Of a stretch of DNA of 64,000 bases, positions 35,718-44,137 are shown one piece after another. A program made the translations under genes and the position numbers. The number at the start of each line of letters is the position of its first letter. Positions within the stretch are counted from its first letter, which is position 1. Origin of the DNA: Anaerosporobacter mobilis DSM 15930 (lineage in GTDB: Bacteria; Bacillota; Clostridia; Lachnospirales; Lachnospiraceae); the NCBI RefSeq assembly GCF_900142955.1, contig NZ_FRCP01000022.1, positions 53,874 to 117,873 of the forward strand. The letters run 5' to 3'. The notes under the pieces were generated by a model. That model saw only the letters and a list, made by a program, of their open reading frames with translations. It ran no database searches and was not told the DNA's origin.

Positions 35718-36524
35718 ATGATTTTAACAGATTACCACATGCACTCAAGTTTTTCAGATGATTCAGAAGCTACAATGATTAGCATGATCGAACGTTCCAT
35801 TGAACTTGGATTTCACACCATCTGTTTTACTGATCACATGGACTTAGATTTTCCACTTGAATTCGGTGGCGGATTTGTATTCAATGGAGAGATCTATACA
35901 AAACATGTTAAAAATCTTCGTGAAAAATATGCAAAACAAATTAAGGTTCTATGTGGTGTAGAATATGGGCTGAGACCTTATCTTAAAGAACAATTTGCTA
36001 CTCTTACCCAAATATACAACTTTGATTTTATTATTGGTTCCTCTCATCTTATTGGGAACATTGATCCATATCAAAAAATATATTGGGAAGGCATCACAGA
36101 AGAAGAAGGTATCACAAAATATTTGGAAGCAATCTATACCAATGTAAAAACATTTGAGGATTATGATGTATATGGTCACATTGATTATGTCGCACGCTAC
36201 GCTCCAAATCAAAACCTAAACTATAGCTACATGAAATATGCAGATTTAATTGATGCAATCTTTAAAACTATCATTCAAAAGGGAAAGGGTATTGAAGTGA
36301 ATACCGCTGGATATAAATACGGTCTTGGACATCCACATCCTCAGACTGATGTCCTCAAACGCTATAAAGAGCTTGGCGGAGAGATTATTACCATCGGTGC
36401 AGATGCCCATAAACCTGAACATATTGGATATAAATTCAAAGAGACAGAAGAATTACTCAAGAGCCTAGGTTTTGAATATTATACAATTTTCGAAAAGAGA
36501 CAGCCACAGTTTATTGCACTGTAA
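35718..36524 (+). CDS. Histidinol-phosphatase-like PHP hydrolase
   Basis: A 268-residue PHP-family protein close to HisK/HisJ, which dephosphorylates histidinol phosphate. Metal-binding motifs are DYHMHSSFSDD (near 5), ICFTDHMD (near 38), a Glu in VEYGLRP, SSHLIGN, YGHIDYVARY near 155, and IGADAHKPEHIG near 230. The sequence fits the HisJ subgroup by length and motif order. No other his genes lie nearby, so histidine synthesis is likely but not certain. It may be cotranscribed with rqcH. A strong hairpin follows. Confidence 0.88.
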   Translation: MILTDYHMHSSFSDDSEATMISMIERSIELGFHTICFTDHMDLDFPLEFGGGFVFNGEIYTKHVKNLREKYAKQIKVLCGVEYGLRPYLKEQFATLTQIYNFDFIIGSSHLIGNIDPYQKIYWEGITEEEGITKYLEAIYTNVKTFEDYDVYGHIDYVARYAPNQNLNYSYMKYADLIDAIFKTIIQKGKGIEVNTAGYKYGLGHPHPQTDVLKRYKELGGEIITIGADAHKPEHIGYKFKETEELLKSLGFEYYTIFEKRQPQFIAL

Positions 36525-36528
36525 ACTC

Positions 36529-36583
36529 AAAGGGAGTTGTCCCAGAATGATTGCTAAAGCAATCATTTTGCAACAACTCCCTT
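36529..36583. terminator. Bidirectional hairpin terminator
   Basis: AAGGGAGTTGT pairs with ACAACTCCCTT, and an inner AATGATTGC/GCAATCATT stem sits inside. It lies between the convergent PHP and DUF4362 genes. Its 3' arm shares TTTTGCAACA with the hairpin at the transposon end (63622-63664). Confidence 0.82.
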
Positions 36584-36635
36584 CTATAAAAATTACATTT
36601 GTGATAAGGCTATACAGCTTATCTAGATCAGTTTT

Positions 36636-37715
36636 TTATGAAAGTCTATTTTTTTCTGAATTGATATAAATCAAATCTCTATTTTCCTTCATAGCTTCAT
36701 CATTCTCTGAATTCCATATATTCCGTATATTCTCTAGCGTTAATGAATCGTCATTTAACAGTATAATGTATTTCCCTTTTGAATCTTCTGTCGAATCTTC
36801 AAATTCCTTGATATAGGAATAGGTATACTCCACATAATCCGCATAATCCCCTTTGAAAGCATCTCTCGATACATCTTCCACTACATAAATCTTCTCCCCA
36901 TCATAAGTTAAGTAATATAAAATCGGATCCCCTTCAATTGTTAATTGTGCCATGGTTAACTCAGCAGGTTCTTTATCCTGTACCTTTTGATAGAAGGATT
37001 CCCACAATTCTTTACCTTTCTTTACATTACCATGTACAACTATGAAGACATCTTTGTTTTTGTTTAACTCATCAAGGGTATCTGGATAACTATCTAAGAT
37101 ATTCTGTATGTCTGCAAAACTTCTTGTGTGGAATTCTCCTACTGCAGAGGTCTGTGTAGCTGTCACAACATGAAAACCGAAATCAGCTCTCCACTCTTCT
37201 CCTTCTGCTTTCACTTCATAGATGTAGCCCGGACTTACTTCTACAAAACTGTCCTCTCCATCTTTTCCAAATTGAATATTCACTTCTTTCCCATCACTTT
37301 CTTGTACGCCGGTATCATTATTAAAGTACTTCTCTTCCCAAGCAATAATCTTACAGTTCGTTGCTTTTTTATTAAACTGTAATATAATCTTTACTGTTTG
37401 ACTATTCTTATCCATTACAACAACAGGCATTAATTCCTCTGTCCACTGCAGTATATGAGAAGCATCTGCTATTTCACTTGTCTTCGTTCCATCTCCATTA
37501 TCAATGGTATAGCTATACCCACCACGGCCTGCCGTAGATGTTACTTCCTTACCGTCTTGCTGGTATACTAGATTTAAGTTTGGTTTTGCCTTTTCACTAT
37601 CTTCCTCTGTCATTTCTATTTCTGCTGAGTGGTCTTTTTTAACCTCCTTAGAACATGCCATGGCACTTACTGACACTACACTAATCAATGCTAGAACAAA
37701 AAGTTTCTTAATCAT
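36636..37715 (-). CDS. DUF4362-like lipoprotein
   Basis: A 359-residue secreted lipoprotein, start ATG after GGAGATG, lipobox SAMAC (Cys21). The first 190 residues form a beta-rich domain without a clear family (YSYTIDNGDGTKTSEIADAS, VKIILQFNKKATNCKII). The C-terminal part (about 200-330) fits DUF4362 (FIVVHGNVKKGKELWESFY, AQLTIEGDPILYYLTYDGEK, SRDAFKGD). No enzymatic motif is visible. It is a single gene on the edge of the glycan locus; membership in it is doubtful. Confidence 0.78.
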   Translation of the reverse strand: MIKKLFVLALISVVSVSAMACSKEVKKDHSAEIEMTEEDSEKAKPNLNLVYQQDGKEVTSTAGRGGYSYTIDNGDGTKTSEIADASHILQWTEELMPVVVMDKNSQTVKIILQFNKKATNCKIIAWEEKYFNNDTGVQESDGKEVNIQFGKDGEDSFVEVSPGYIYEVKAEGEEWRADFGFHVVTATQTSAVGEFHTRSFADIQNILDSYPDTLDELNKNKDVFIVVHGNVKKGKELWESFYQKVQDKEPAELTMAQLTIEGDPILYYLTYDGEKIYVVEDVSRDAFKGDYADYVEYTYSYIKEFEDSTEDSKGKYIILLNDDSLTLENIRNIWNSENDEAMKENRDLIYINSEKNRLS

Positions 37716-37863
37716 CCTCTACATCTCCTTTCGTATGACTTTTATTCTTTCCAATACTCCCTTATTAATGAGACGATTCAATATTAATTATGGTTCCATT
37801 GTTTAAATACAAACCCTCAAATTTCGTGTGAAGCTAAACGAGAGTGGTTTTTCGCCTACTATA

Positions 37864-37899
37864 GCAGTTAACTACTCCAAGGAATCTTCAAGTGCGAAG
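37864..37899. repeat. 36-bp dispersed repeat, copy 2
   Basis: It matches 15736-15771 at 32 of 36 positions in the same orientation. It lies about 115 bases past the manA stop codon, next to the hairpin at 37911-37940. Confidence 0.7.
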
Positions 37900-37910
37900 G
37901 ATAAATAACT

Positions 37911-37940
37911 ATAGCCTATGGAAGAACTTCCATAGGCTAT
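37911..37940. terminator. Hairpin downstream of manA, probable terminator
   Basis: A perfect 14-bp stem ATAGCCTATGGAAG / CTTCCATAGGCTAT with a 2-base loop. The flanking T content is modest. Confidence 0.6.
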
Positions 37941-38014
37941 GTATTTATCTATATAATTTATATAATCAACGGTAGTCCACAAATTCATATAATAGCTACC
38001 AATATAAAGATTCT

Positions 38015-38962
38015 CTAATAAGAACAAATCAATGACATATTTCCTTCTAAGCAATACTCTCCATATCCATGAGGAAGAATAAAATGAGCACCTTTCTTTA
38101 TAGCAATTCCATCTATTGATCCTTTACCATCAATTACACTATAGATTTTAAAATTCTTGTCTTGGTTTAATTTCGCTGTTCCATGAATATCTTGTTTTTC
38201 AACTGTATAATAAGAGCAAGAAACTAAAGTCTCATTATCAATGCAATCACTCTTAACTAATTCACGCTTACTTGATGCAGATTCTGCTTCAAAAGGAGCT
38301 TCAATAACATCAATACTCTTCTCAATGTGTAATTCTCTTGGCTTACCATCTGTTAAACGATCGTAATCATATACACGATAGGTGATATCGCTGTTTTGTT
38401 GTGTCTCTAAAATCAATGTTCCACCTTTAATTGCATGTACTGTTCCTGGATTGATTTGAAAGAAATCCCCTTTCTTAATAGGTATCGTACGAATGAATTC
38501 ATTCCAACGACCTTCAAGAATCATCTGTTTTACTTCTTCCTTATTCTTTGCATTATGCCCAACAACGATAGAAGCATCCTTATCACAATCTAAGATATAC
38601 CAGCATTCTGTCTTACCAAAAGAACCATTCTCATTCAATTTCGCATATTCGTCATCTGGATGAACTTGTATACTTAAATCTTGCTTCGCATCAATGATCT
38701 TGATTAATAATGGAAAACGATTCCCTTCAAGATTTCCAAAAATCTCTCTATGGTTTTTCCAAAGACCAGATAATGTTTGTCCCTTGAAAGCTCCCGTTGC
38801 TACCTCACAGTCTCCATGATCATGTGCGCTAACTGCCCAACATTCTCCAGTATGATCACTAGGAATATCATAATGGAAATCATCTCGTAATCTTGTTCCT
38901 CCCCATAATACTTCTTTCATAACTGGTTTCAAAAAAATAATTTGTTTTGTTTGCTTACTCAT
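38015..38962 (-). CDS. manA: Mannose-6-phosphate isomerase, class I
   Basis: A 315-residue cupin enzyme interconverting mannose 6-phosphate and fructose 6-phosphate. Zinc ligands are visible as Gln99/His101 in SIQVHPDDEYA, Glu119 in KTECWYIL, and His176 in NPGTVHAIKG. The N-terminus LKPVMKEVLWGGTRLRDDF is typical of the short bacterial class. It is the last gene of the glycan locus and follows a ROK kinase gene, the same neighbour pair as in mannan-utilisation operons. It may therefore serve mannose or fructose derived from the substrate. Confidence 0.94.
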   Translation of the reverse strand: MSKQTKQIIFLKPVMKEVLWGGTRLRDDFHYDIPSDHTGECWAVSAHDHGDCEVATGAFKGQTLSGLWKNHREIFGNLEGNRFPLLIKIIDAKQDLSIQVHPDDEYAKLNENGSFGKTECWYILDCDKDASIVVGHNAKNKEEVKQMILEGRWNEFIRTIPIKKGDFFQINPGTVHAIKGGTLILETQQNSDITYRVYDYDRLTDGKPRELHIEKSIDVIEAPFEAESASSKRELVKSDCIDNETLVSCSYYTVEKQDIHGTAKLNQDKNFKIYSVIDGKGSIDGIAIKKGAHFILPHGYGEYCLEGNMSLICSY

Positions 38963-39002
38963 ATAATCTATACTCCTTTATTTTCCATTTGTTTTAGACA
39001 AC

Positions 39003-39075
39003 TGCAAAACTCTTTGTAATGTCGACAAACATATCAATGTGTTTAATGTTGTCAACATGGATAAGAGTTTCGCAA
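39003..39075 (-). other. Intercistronic hairpin between the ROK kinase and manA
   Basis: TGCAAAACTCTT and AAGAGTTTCGCA bracket a 50-base segment with an inner TGTCGACAAACAT/ATGTGTTTAATGTTGTCA partial stem. No T-run follows on the minus strand, so it may modulate or process the transcript rather than end it. Confidence 0.45.
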
Positions 39076-39079
39076 TTGA

Positions 39080-39949
39080 CTATCTCATTTCATTCAGTGC
39101 TAGCTTAATACACCCCATAATACCTTGGTTATCATTCAGTTTTGGCAATACAATATAGTTTTCAATATCTTGTAATTGTGGCGTAATAATGTAGCCGTTC
39201 AACAATCGCAATACTTCCCTATGAATAATCGGCATCAACTGTTCTTGATGCATAACACCCCCCCCAAGAATTATTCTCTGTGGTGACAAAGTAAGAATAT
39301 AGTTTACCAAAGCCTGAGCGATATAATATCCTTCAAGTTCCCATACTTCTACTTGTTCTGCTAATTCATAGGCTTTTTTTCCGTATCTAGCTTCGATGGC
39401 AGGCCCCGCTGCTAATCCCTCCATACAATTCTCATGATAAGGACATGTACCTTTGAAAGTATCTTTCGGATGTTTAGCCAGAAGTATATGCCCTGCTTCC
39501 GGATGTAACATTCCATGATGGGGCTTACCATCAATAATTACACCAACTCCCACTCCAGTTCCAATGGTTATGTAAATGCTGTTTTTCACATCTTTAGCAC
39601 TTCCCCAAGTTGCTTCCCCAATTGCAGAAGCGTTTACATCCGTATCAAAGCCTATTGGAACTTGCAATGCTTCTGAAAATGTTCCAACTATATTGTAGTT
39701 CCTCCAAGGCAGTTTTGGCGTTGATGTAATGTATCCATATGTAGCGGATTCTCTAATCAAATCAATTGGTCCAAAACAACCAATTCCTAACGCATCAATG
39801 GAATTATCTTTAAAATACTCCGTCAATTGCGACATCGTGGTCTCAGTAGTTTGTGTTGGTATGGACAAACGATCTAGGATTTCACCTTGTTCATTTCCAA
39901 TTGCAACAACCATCTTTGTTCCACCCGCTTCTAACGCACCAATTCTCAT
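39080..39949 (-). CDS. ROK-family sugar kinase (fructokinase type)
   Basis: A 289-residue cytoplasmic kinase, start ATG after AGGAGG. The ATP-binding GALEAGGTKMVVAIG is at the N-terminus, then GIGCFGPIDL, FDTDVNASAIGEATWG with the catalytic Asp, ITIGTGVGVGVIIDG, and the zinc site HPEAGHILL...CPYHENCMEG. These match the Bacillus-type fructokinase branch of ROK proteins (YdhR/GmuE-like), which also acts on mannose in some cases. The following gene is manA. Confidence 0.9.
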   Translation of the reverse strand: MRIGALEAGGTKMVVAIGNEQGEILDRLSIPTQTTETTMSQLTEYFKDNSIDALGIGCFGPIDLIRESATYGYITSTPKLPWRNYNIVGTFSEALQVPIGFDTDVNASAIGEATWGSAKDVKNSIYITIGTGVGVGVIIDGKPHHGMLHPEAGHILLAKHPKDTFKGTCPYHENCMEGLAAGPAIEARYGKKAYELAEQVEVWELEGYYIAQALVNYILTLSPQRIILGGGVMHQEQLMPIIHREVLRLLNGYIITPQLQDIENYIVLPKLNDNQGIMGCIKLALNEMR

Positions 39950-40299
39950 TATTAATCCTCCTAGTTTTATTTAAGCAATCATTATCATGCATAAAGGTTC
40001 TTTTTTATCTCTATTTATATCTTAAGTGCTGAATCTCATAAAAACAACCAATTTCCGTGTTTTACTATGCAATACATATGAATTCTGTTTTACTAAGCTT
40101 TTTGGTTCCAAGGTATAGTTTTCATTACATATTTATTTTAATTAAATATTAGATTAATATCAAGTAAAAAATAATTAAATTTAATTAGCTTTATCTTTTT
40201 TTACAAACAAAATCCTTGTACGATGATAGAATATTATATTCATGCATTACTATCTTGCATATTACAATTCCCCTCGTACAAGGATTTCTTATATAATCT
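39950..40299. other. Intergenic region GH31 / ROK kinase
   Basis: This 350-base, strongly A/T-rich gap holds the GH31 terminator at 40211-40286 and the ROK ribosome site. I see no gene and no convincing promoter. Confidence 0.6.
40211..40286 (-). terminator. Terminator downstream of the GH31 gene
   Basis: AATCCTTGTACGA pairs with TCGTACAAGGATT; on the minus strand it is followed by TTTGTTTGT. It starts 14 bases after the stop. Confidence 0.7.
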
Positions 40300-42255
40300 T
40301 TAAAAATATTGTACAGAGTTGATACAATATCTGCTACTATCTAAGATTACTTGCTCATCCTCATCTTTATTACCTGTCAGAATATATTCTTTATAATTGG
40401 TATCATAGGTCATGCCATTATCTTCGATTAATATAATTGTTCCACCACTACCATAGACTTTAATATCTAACTTAAACTGCGTACCTTCTTCCATATACAT
40501 AACAGGCTGAGCTAGTGGTAATATGGAATTATCTTTAACAAAAACAGGTATCGTATCAGTTTCCATTATATGATAACCACCCTTATATTTTTGATTTGTC
40601 CAAAAATCATACCATTTACCTTTTGGCAGATACACCGTACGCTTTGTTTCTCCAGCAAGAATTGGTGCTACCAATAGAGAATCTCCGAATAAATACTCAT
40701 CATCTATCTTATATGTATTTTGGTCACTACTATAATCACTAACTAATGCACGTACAGGAGCAATCCCTTTCTTATAATATTGATAGAAGGCAGAATATAT
40801 ATAAGGTACTAGTTGCATACGTACTTCAAACAATCCTTTTATCTCGTTTGTCGCTCTCATATCAATCCAAGGAGCCTTATCAATATACCAGCCATTAATA
40901 ATAGCTTGAGGTGAGAATATAACCGCCTGTACTCTTCGAATTAACTCCTCCTTAGAGTCCGCATGCCTCACTTCTGGTGTCCATAGTAATCCTGAAAATC
41001 CACTATTTACTAACCCACGAATAAAATCTTTATGTTCATACAAATCACTATATAAAACAAATGGATATGGTGCTGCTAGTGCCCCAGCCGAACGTACTTC
41101 AGATAAGGTTCTATTATTCCCTAACGCTTTTAGTATAGTTTGTTGGTACAGATTTCCAATCATACTGTGCATCTGTTCTCCATTCATTCCAGAAGGAAAT
41201 TCACTACAATTAGGATAGGACCAACTTCCCGTGTAATCACTTCCATCGCATTCATCTAACTTAAATCCCAGGATTCCTTTATCAATAAAATTCGTTTTGT
41301 GATATTCTGAAAAAATATCTACGCCTTCTTTTGTTCCAAAGTCAGGCACTAACCCTTGCCATACTTCAAAATCACCACTGTATTTATTCAAAGGGCGATA
41401 TATAGGCGACGTTGAGTTAACAAAAACATGTTCCCATAGATTTATGTTATAGTGCCTGTTCCTAAGTTCTTTGATGAGTGAATCAGGGTCTGGTATTCTA
41501 TCTTTATCCCACAGATAAGAGCAAGAATAGCTACTCTCTTGCCACCCTGGTTCAAGACCAATCATGTCGCAAGGAATATCATTTTCTCTAAAATAATCTG
41601 CCATTTTGATGATTTCTTCCTGCGTATAACGAGTATAACAGCGATAGAACATACCTAATCCCCAAAGCGATGGCATGCAACCTCCACCTGAGAACTGATT
41701 ATATCCCGCAACAATTTCAGTAATAGAATCCCCTTCGAATATATAAAGATCTACACCTTTTGCAGCGGGTATATCTATAACCATTTGTGTGATTTCATCT
41801 GTTTTATTCTTCTCATATAATTCTTCCGGTGTAACGGCTACCGCTTTGTTTCTGATATTCTCTCTATTCTTATTTTTTCCAAATCCACAGTAAAAACTTG
41901 CATATCTAGCAGTATCAACATAAACACCATAGCCCTTCGTTGTTACATAGAACGGTACTGGTGCGTGAGAATCTCCAGTATTCGCTACCGGATCAGCATT
42001 AGGTCGCAAGTATTTTTTCGTTCCACGATGATCAAATCCCTTTAATTGTAATCCAAATCCGAACACTTCTTCATCTGGATCAAGAGGCATCTCAATTACG
42101 CAACCGCTTGCTGTTACTTTAAATCGAATTAACGAGGTATCATAAGTAACGTCCCCCTGTATAAGATTGTTATTAACATTACTAAACTTAACTGGTGTAA
42201 TCGCTTCTGGCGTACCTAATGTAATCTTCTTTGCTCTTTGCATTTGAATTACCAT
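40300..42255 (-). CDS. Glycoside hydrolase family 31 enzyme, atypical
   Basis: A 651-residue protein without a signal peptide, so cytoplasmic. Residues 60-180 are the N-terminal beta-sandwich (EVFGFGLQLKGFDHRGTKK). The GH31 barrel follows with LGMFYRCYTRYTQEEI and IPCDMIGLEPGWQE. The probable nucleophile is Asp334 in GFKLDECDGSD, where the family usually reads a W/K-x-D-x-x-E motif. In the acid/base region the usual W-x-D-x-G-G is replaced by LLWTPEVRHADS, with Glu428 in place of Asp. It could be an alpha-glycosidase on xylose, glucose, galactose or GalNAc; specificity is not predictable. The start has AGGAAAGGAC. Confidence 0.85.
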   Translation of the reverse strand: MVIQMQRAKKITLGTPEAITPVKFSNVNNNLIQGDVTYDTSLIRFKVTASGCVIEMPLDPDEEVFGFGLQLKGFDHRGTKKYLRPNADPVANTGDSHAPVPFYVTTKGYGVYVDTARYASFYCGFGKNKNRENIRNKAVAVTPEELYEKNKTDEITQMVIDIPAAKGVDLYIFEGDSITEIVAGYNQFSGGGCMPSLWGLGMFYRCYTRYTQEEIIKMADYFRENDIPCDMIGLEPGWQESSYSCSYLWDKDRIPDPDSLIKELRNRHYNINLWEHVFVNSTSPIYRPLNKYSGDFEVWQGLVPDFGTKEGVDIFSEYHKTNFIDKGILGFKLDECDGSDYTGSWSYPNCSEFPSGMNGEQMHSMIGNLYQQTILKALGNNRTLSEVRSAGALAAPYPFVLYSDLYEHKDFIRGLVNSGFSGLLWTPEVRHADSKEELIRRVQAVIFSPQAIINGWYIDKAPWIDMRATNEIKGLFEVRMQLVPYIYSAFYQYYKKGIAPVRALVSDYSSDQNTYKIDDEYLFGDSLLVAPILAGETKRTVYLPKGKWYDFWTNQKYKGGYHIMETDTIPVFVKDNSILPLAQPVMYMEEGTQFKLDIKVYGSGGTIILIEDNGMTYDTNYKEYILTGNKDEDEQVILDSSRYCINSVQYF

Positions 42256-42388
42256 GTCCTTTCCTATGCTTGTAGTTTTATGTCACAAGCTCAAATTATG
42301 TGTAAATACTTCATTACCATATAAACTTCTTATAAGGTTAGATATTCTCTCAATTTTTATATTAACTTTTTAATTCTATTCTTCACTA

Positions 42389-43981
42389 TTATTTATGATA
42401 TTTTATCTCATTATTTACATGATAATACTCAAAGTCAGCATATCCTGCGCTAACTTGTCCTCTAAAATTCCCACAGAATATCCCTGGTCGTGCCCCTGTC
42501 CAGCCTCCAGGGGTTGCAGATACTGTATTTCCAATCGTCTGGAATACCTCCCCATCTTCACTATAAGAATATTGAATGATTCCTTCCTTCATAACTTCCA
42601 TACACAATATAATCTCATTACCTTTCACTACAAAACTTTCATCACATACTTCTTCTACTAGCTCTTGCTCATAGATGGAATATTCCTTTGCAATACCTCG
42701 ATATCTTTTAACCACATTCTGTCCTTGATCCTGTTCAATAGCAAGATAACTATACTGATATCCCATCATCGCAATTCCTGCACGGTCACCATTTTCACAA
42801 TGATTTAACGTTACCTTTGTTGTAATGCAAAACGTTTCTTGTTGCATAAGATGTGATAAAAACCATGGTGCGTGAAATAAAGAATGAGTTCTTTCGCTTT
42901 TATAAGCAAACAAACGTAGATATCCTGGATTTTGTGATAAAGAATACCAATTACTATTAGGATTTGCTTGCCACTGCCATTGTAAGCCAAGCTTTTCGCA
43001 AGTAAAATCATCAGAAATCTCCGGTAATGCTATTGCTTTAATACTATATTCTTTATAAATTTGCTTGCATTGATTCCTTAATTCCTCTGTTTGTTCAATA
43101 GGTACAGAATAAGATAGTACTGGTTCCCCTATCCCATCACCGTTCGTATCCACTCCCATCAATGGCCAGTCTTCTTCCCACCTAACTGGTTGTAGATGAG
43201 TGATTCTACCGTATGCTCCACGATCTTGAAAATGAACAAACCAGTCATTCCCATCCTCCATCTCGATGTAAGCTCCTTGATGGGGTCCATTAATCACACT
43301 GTCTCCTTGATGTAATGTAATTTTGACCTCATATGGACCATAGATATGCTTAGATCGCATTACTAACTGCCAGCCACTTGGTACACCTCCAGCAGGAGCC
43401 ATCATATAGTAATATCCATTCTTTCTATATGCTTTTGGTCCCTCTGTGGTATGATGATTATCTCTTCCGTCAAACACCAATCTACCATTGTCTATAATCT
43501 TTGTTCCTTCATTATTCATTCTATGTATAAACAACATACTATTTATTCCTGCTCTACTACCTGCAAAAGCATGAACAAGATAAGCATTGCCTTCTTCATT
43601 CCATACTGGACAAGGGTCAATCCAGCCAGTTATTCTAAGTACATGATAGCTGCTCCACTCTCCAAACGGATCTTTTGTCTTATATAAGAACAATCCTTCA
43701 TCTGGAGTACAAACATATACATAGTATTCTCCATTGTAATACCGTATGGATGGCGCCCAGATTCCTTTCTTATGCATCGTATGGTTATATGCTTCAAAAG
43801 GAAGTTCCTTAGCGATATAATTAACAATATTCCAATGCACCAAATCTTTTGAATGTAACAAAGGTAATCCTGGAAAGTACGTAAACGAAGAGGATATCAT
43901 ATAAAAATCAGCTCCCACTCGAATGGCATCCGGATCACTAAAATCACCTTTTAAAATAGGGTTTTCATAAGTACTTATCAT
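42389..43981 (-). CDS. Glycoside hydrolase family 43 enzyme (beta-xylosidase/arabinofuranosidase type)
   Basis: A 530-residue cytoplasmic protein with the five-bladed GH43 propeller (about 1-310). Catalytic residues are visible as Asp16 (FSDPDAI), Asp122 (GWIDPCPVW) and Glu180 (HHTTEGPKAY). The C-terminal about 200 residues form a beta-sandwich of the GH43 C2 type (ISDDFTCEKLGLQWQW, RAGIAMMGYQYSYLAIEQD). This architecture is common in exo-acting xylosidases and arabinofuranosidases that trim oligosaccharides. Start after AGGAGG. The leader carries a 10-bp hairpin. It follows the AraC-type regulator and precedes GH31. Confidence 0.92.
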   Translation of the reverse strand: MISTYENPILKGDFSDPDAIRVGADFYMISSSFTYFPGLPLLHSKDLVHWNIVNYIAKELPFEAYNHTMHKKGIWAPSIRYYNGEYYVYVCTPDEGLFLYKTKDPFGEWSSYHVLRITGWIDPCPVWNEEGNAYLVHAFAGSRAGINSMLFIHRMNNEGTKIIDNGRLVFDGRDNHHTTEGPKAYRKNGYYYMMAPAGGVPSGWQLVMRSKHIYGPYEVKITLHQGDSVINGPHQGAYIEMEDGNDWFVHFQDRGAYGRITHLQPVRWEEDWPLMGVDTNGDGIGEPVLSYSVPIEQTEELRNQCKQIYKEYSIKAIALPEISDDFTCEKLGLQWQWQANPNSNWYSLSQNPGYLRLFAYKSERTHSLFHAPWFLSHLMQQETFCITTKVTLNHCENGDRAGIAMMGYQYSYLAIEQDQGQNVVKRYRGIAKEYSIYEQELVEEVCDESFVVKGNEIILCMEVMKEGIIQYSYSEDGEVFQTIGNTVSATPGGWTGARPGIFCGNFRGQVSAGYADFEYYHVNNEIKYHK

Positions 43982-44001
43982 AATTAAACCTCCTGATTCT
44001 G

Positions 44002-44053
44002 TTAGGACGACATCTCCAATTTAAGTCGACTACAAATTAGCACGTCGTCCTAA
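44002..44053 (-). promoter_or_regulatory. Leader hairpin before the GH43 gene
   Basis: TTAGGACGAC (44002-44011) pairs perfectly with GTCGTCCTAA (44044-44053), with an inner AATTT/AAATT pair. The 3' arm lies 20 bases before the start codon on the minus strand, so it could hinder or protect ribosome loading. It has no T-run. Confidence 0.5.
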
Positions 44054-44137
44054 TCCCATTCTAGCATTAAGTGGTAAGTAAGATATGCAATAATTCTATA
44101 ATATATAGTAATTTTTAAAGAACTTTCATAATTATGA

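Noticed and set aside
37872..38054. A 60-codon minus-strand reading frame overlapping the manA 3' end
   Set aside because: It covers the hairpin at 37911-37940 and the repeat at 37864, overlaps the strongly supported manA frame, and has no ribosome site.
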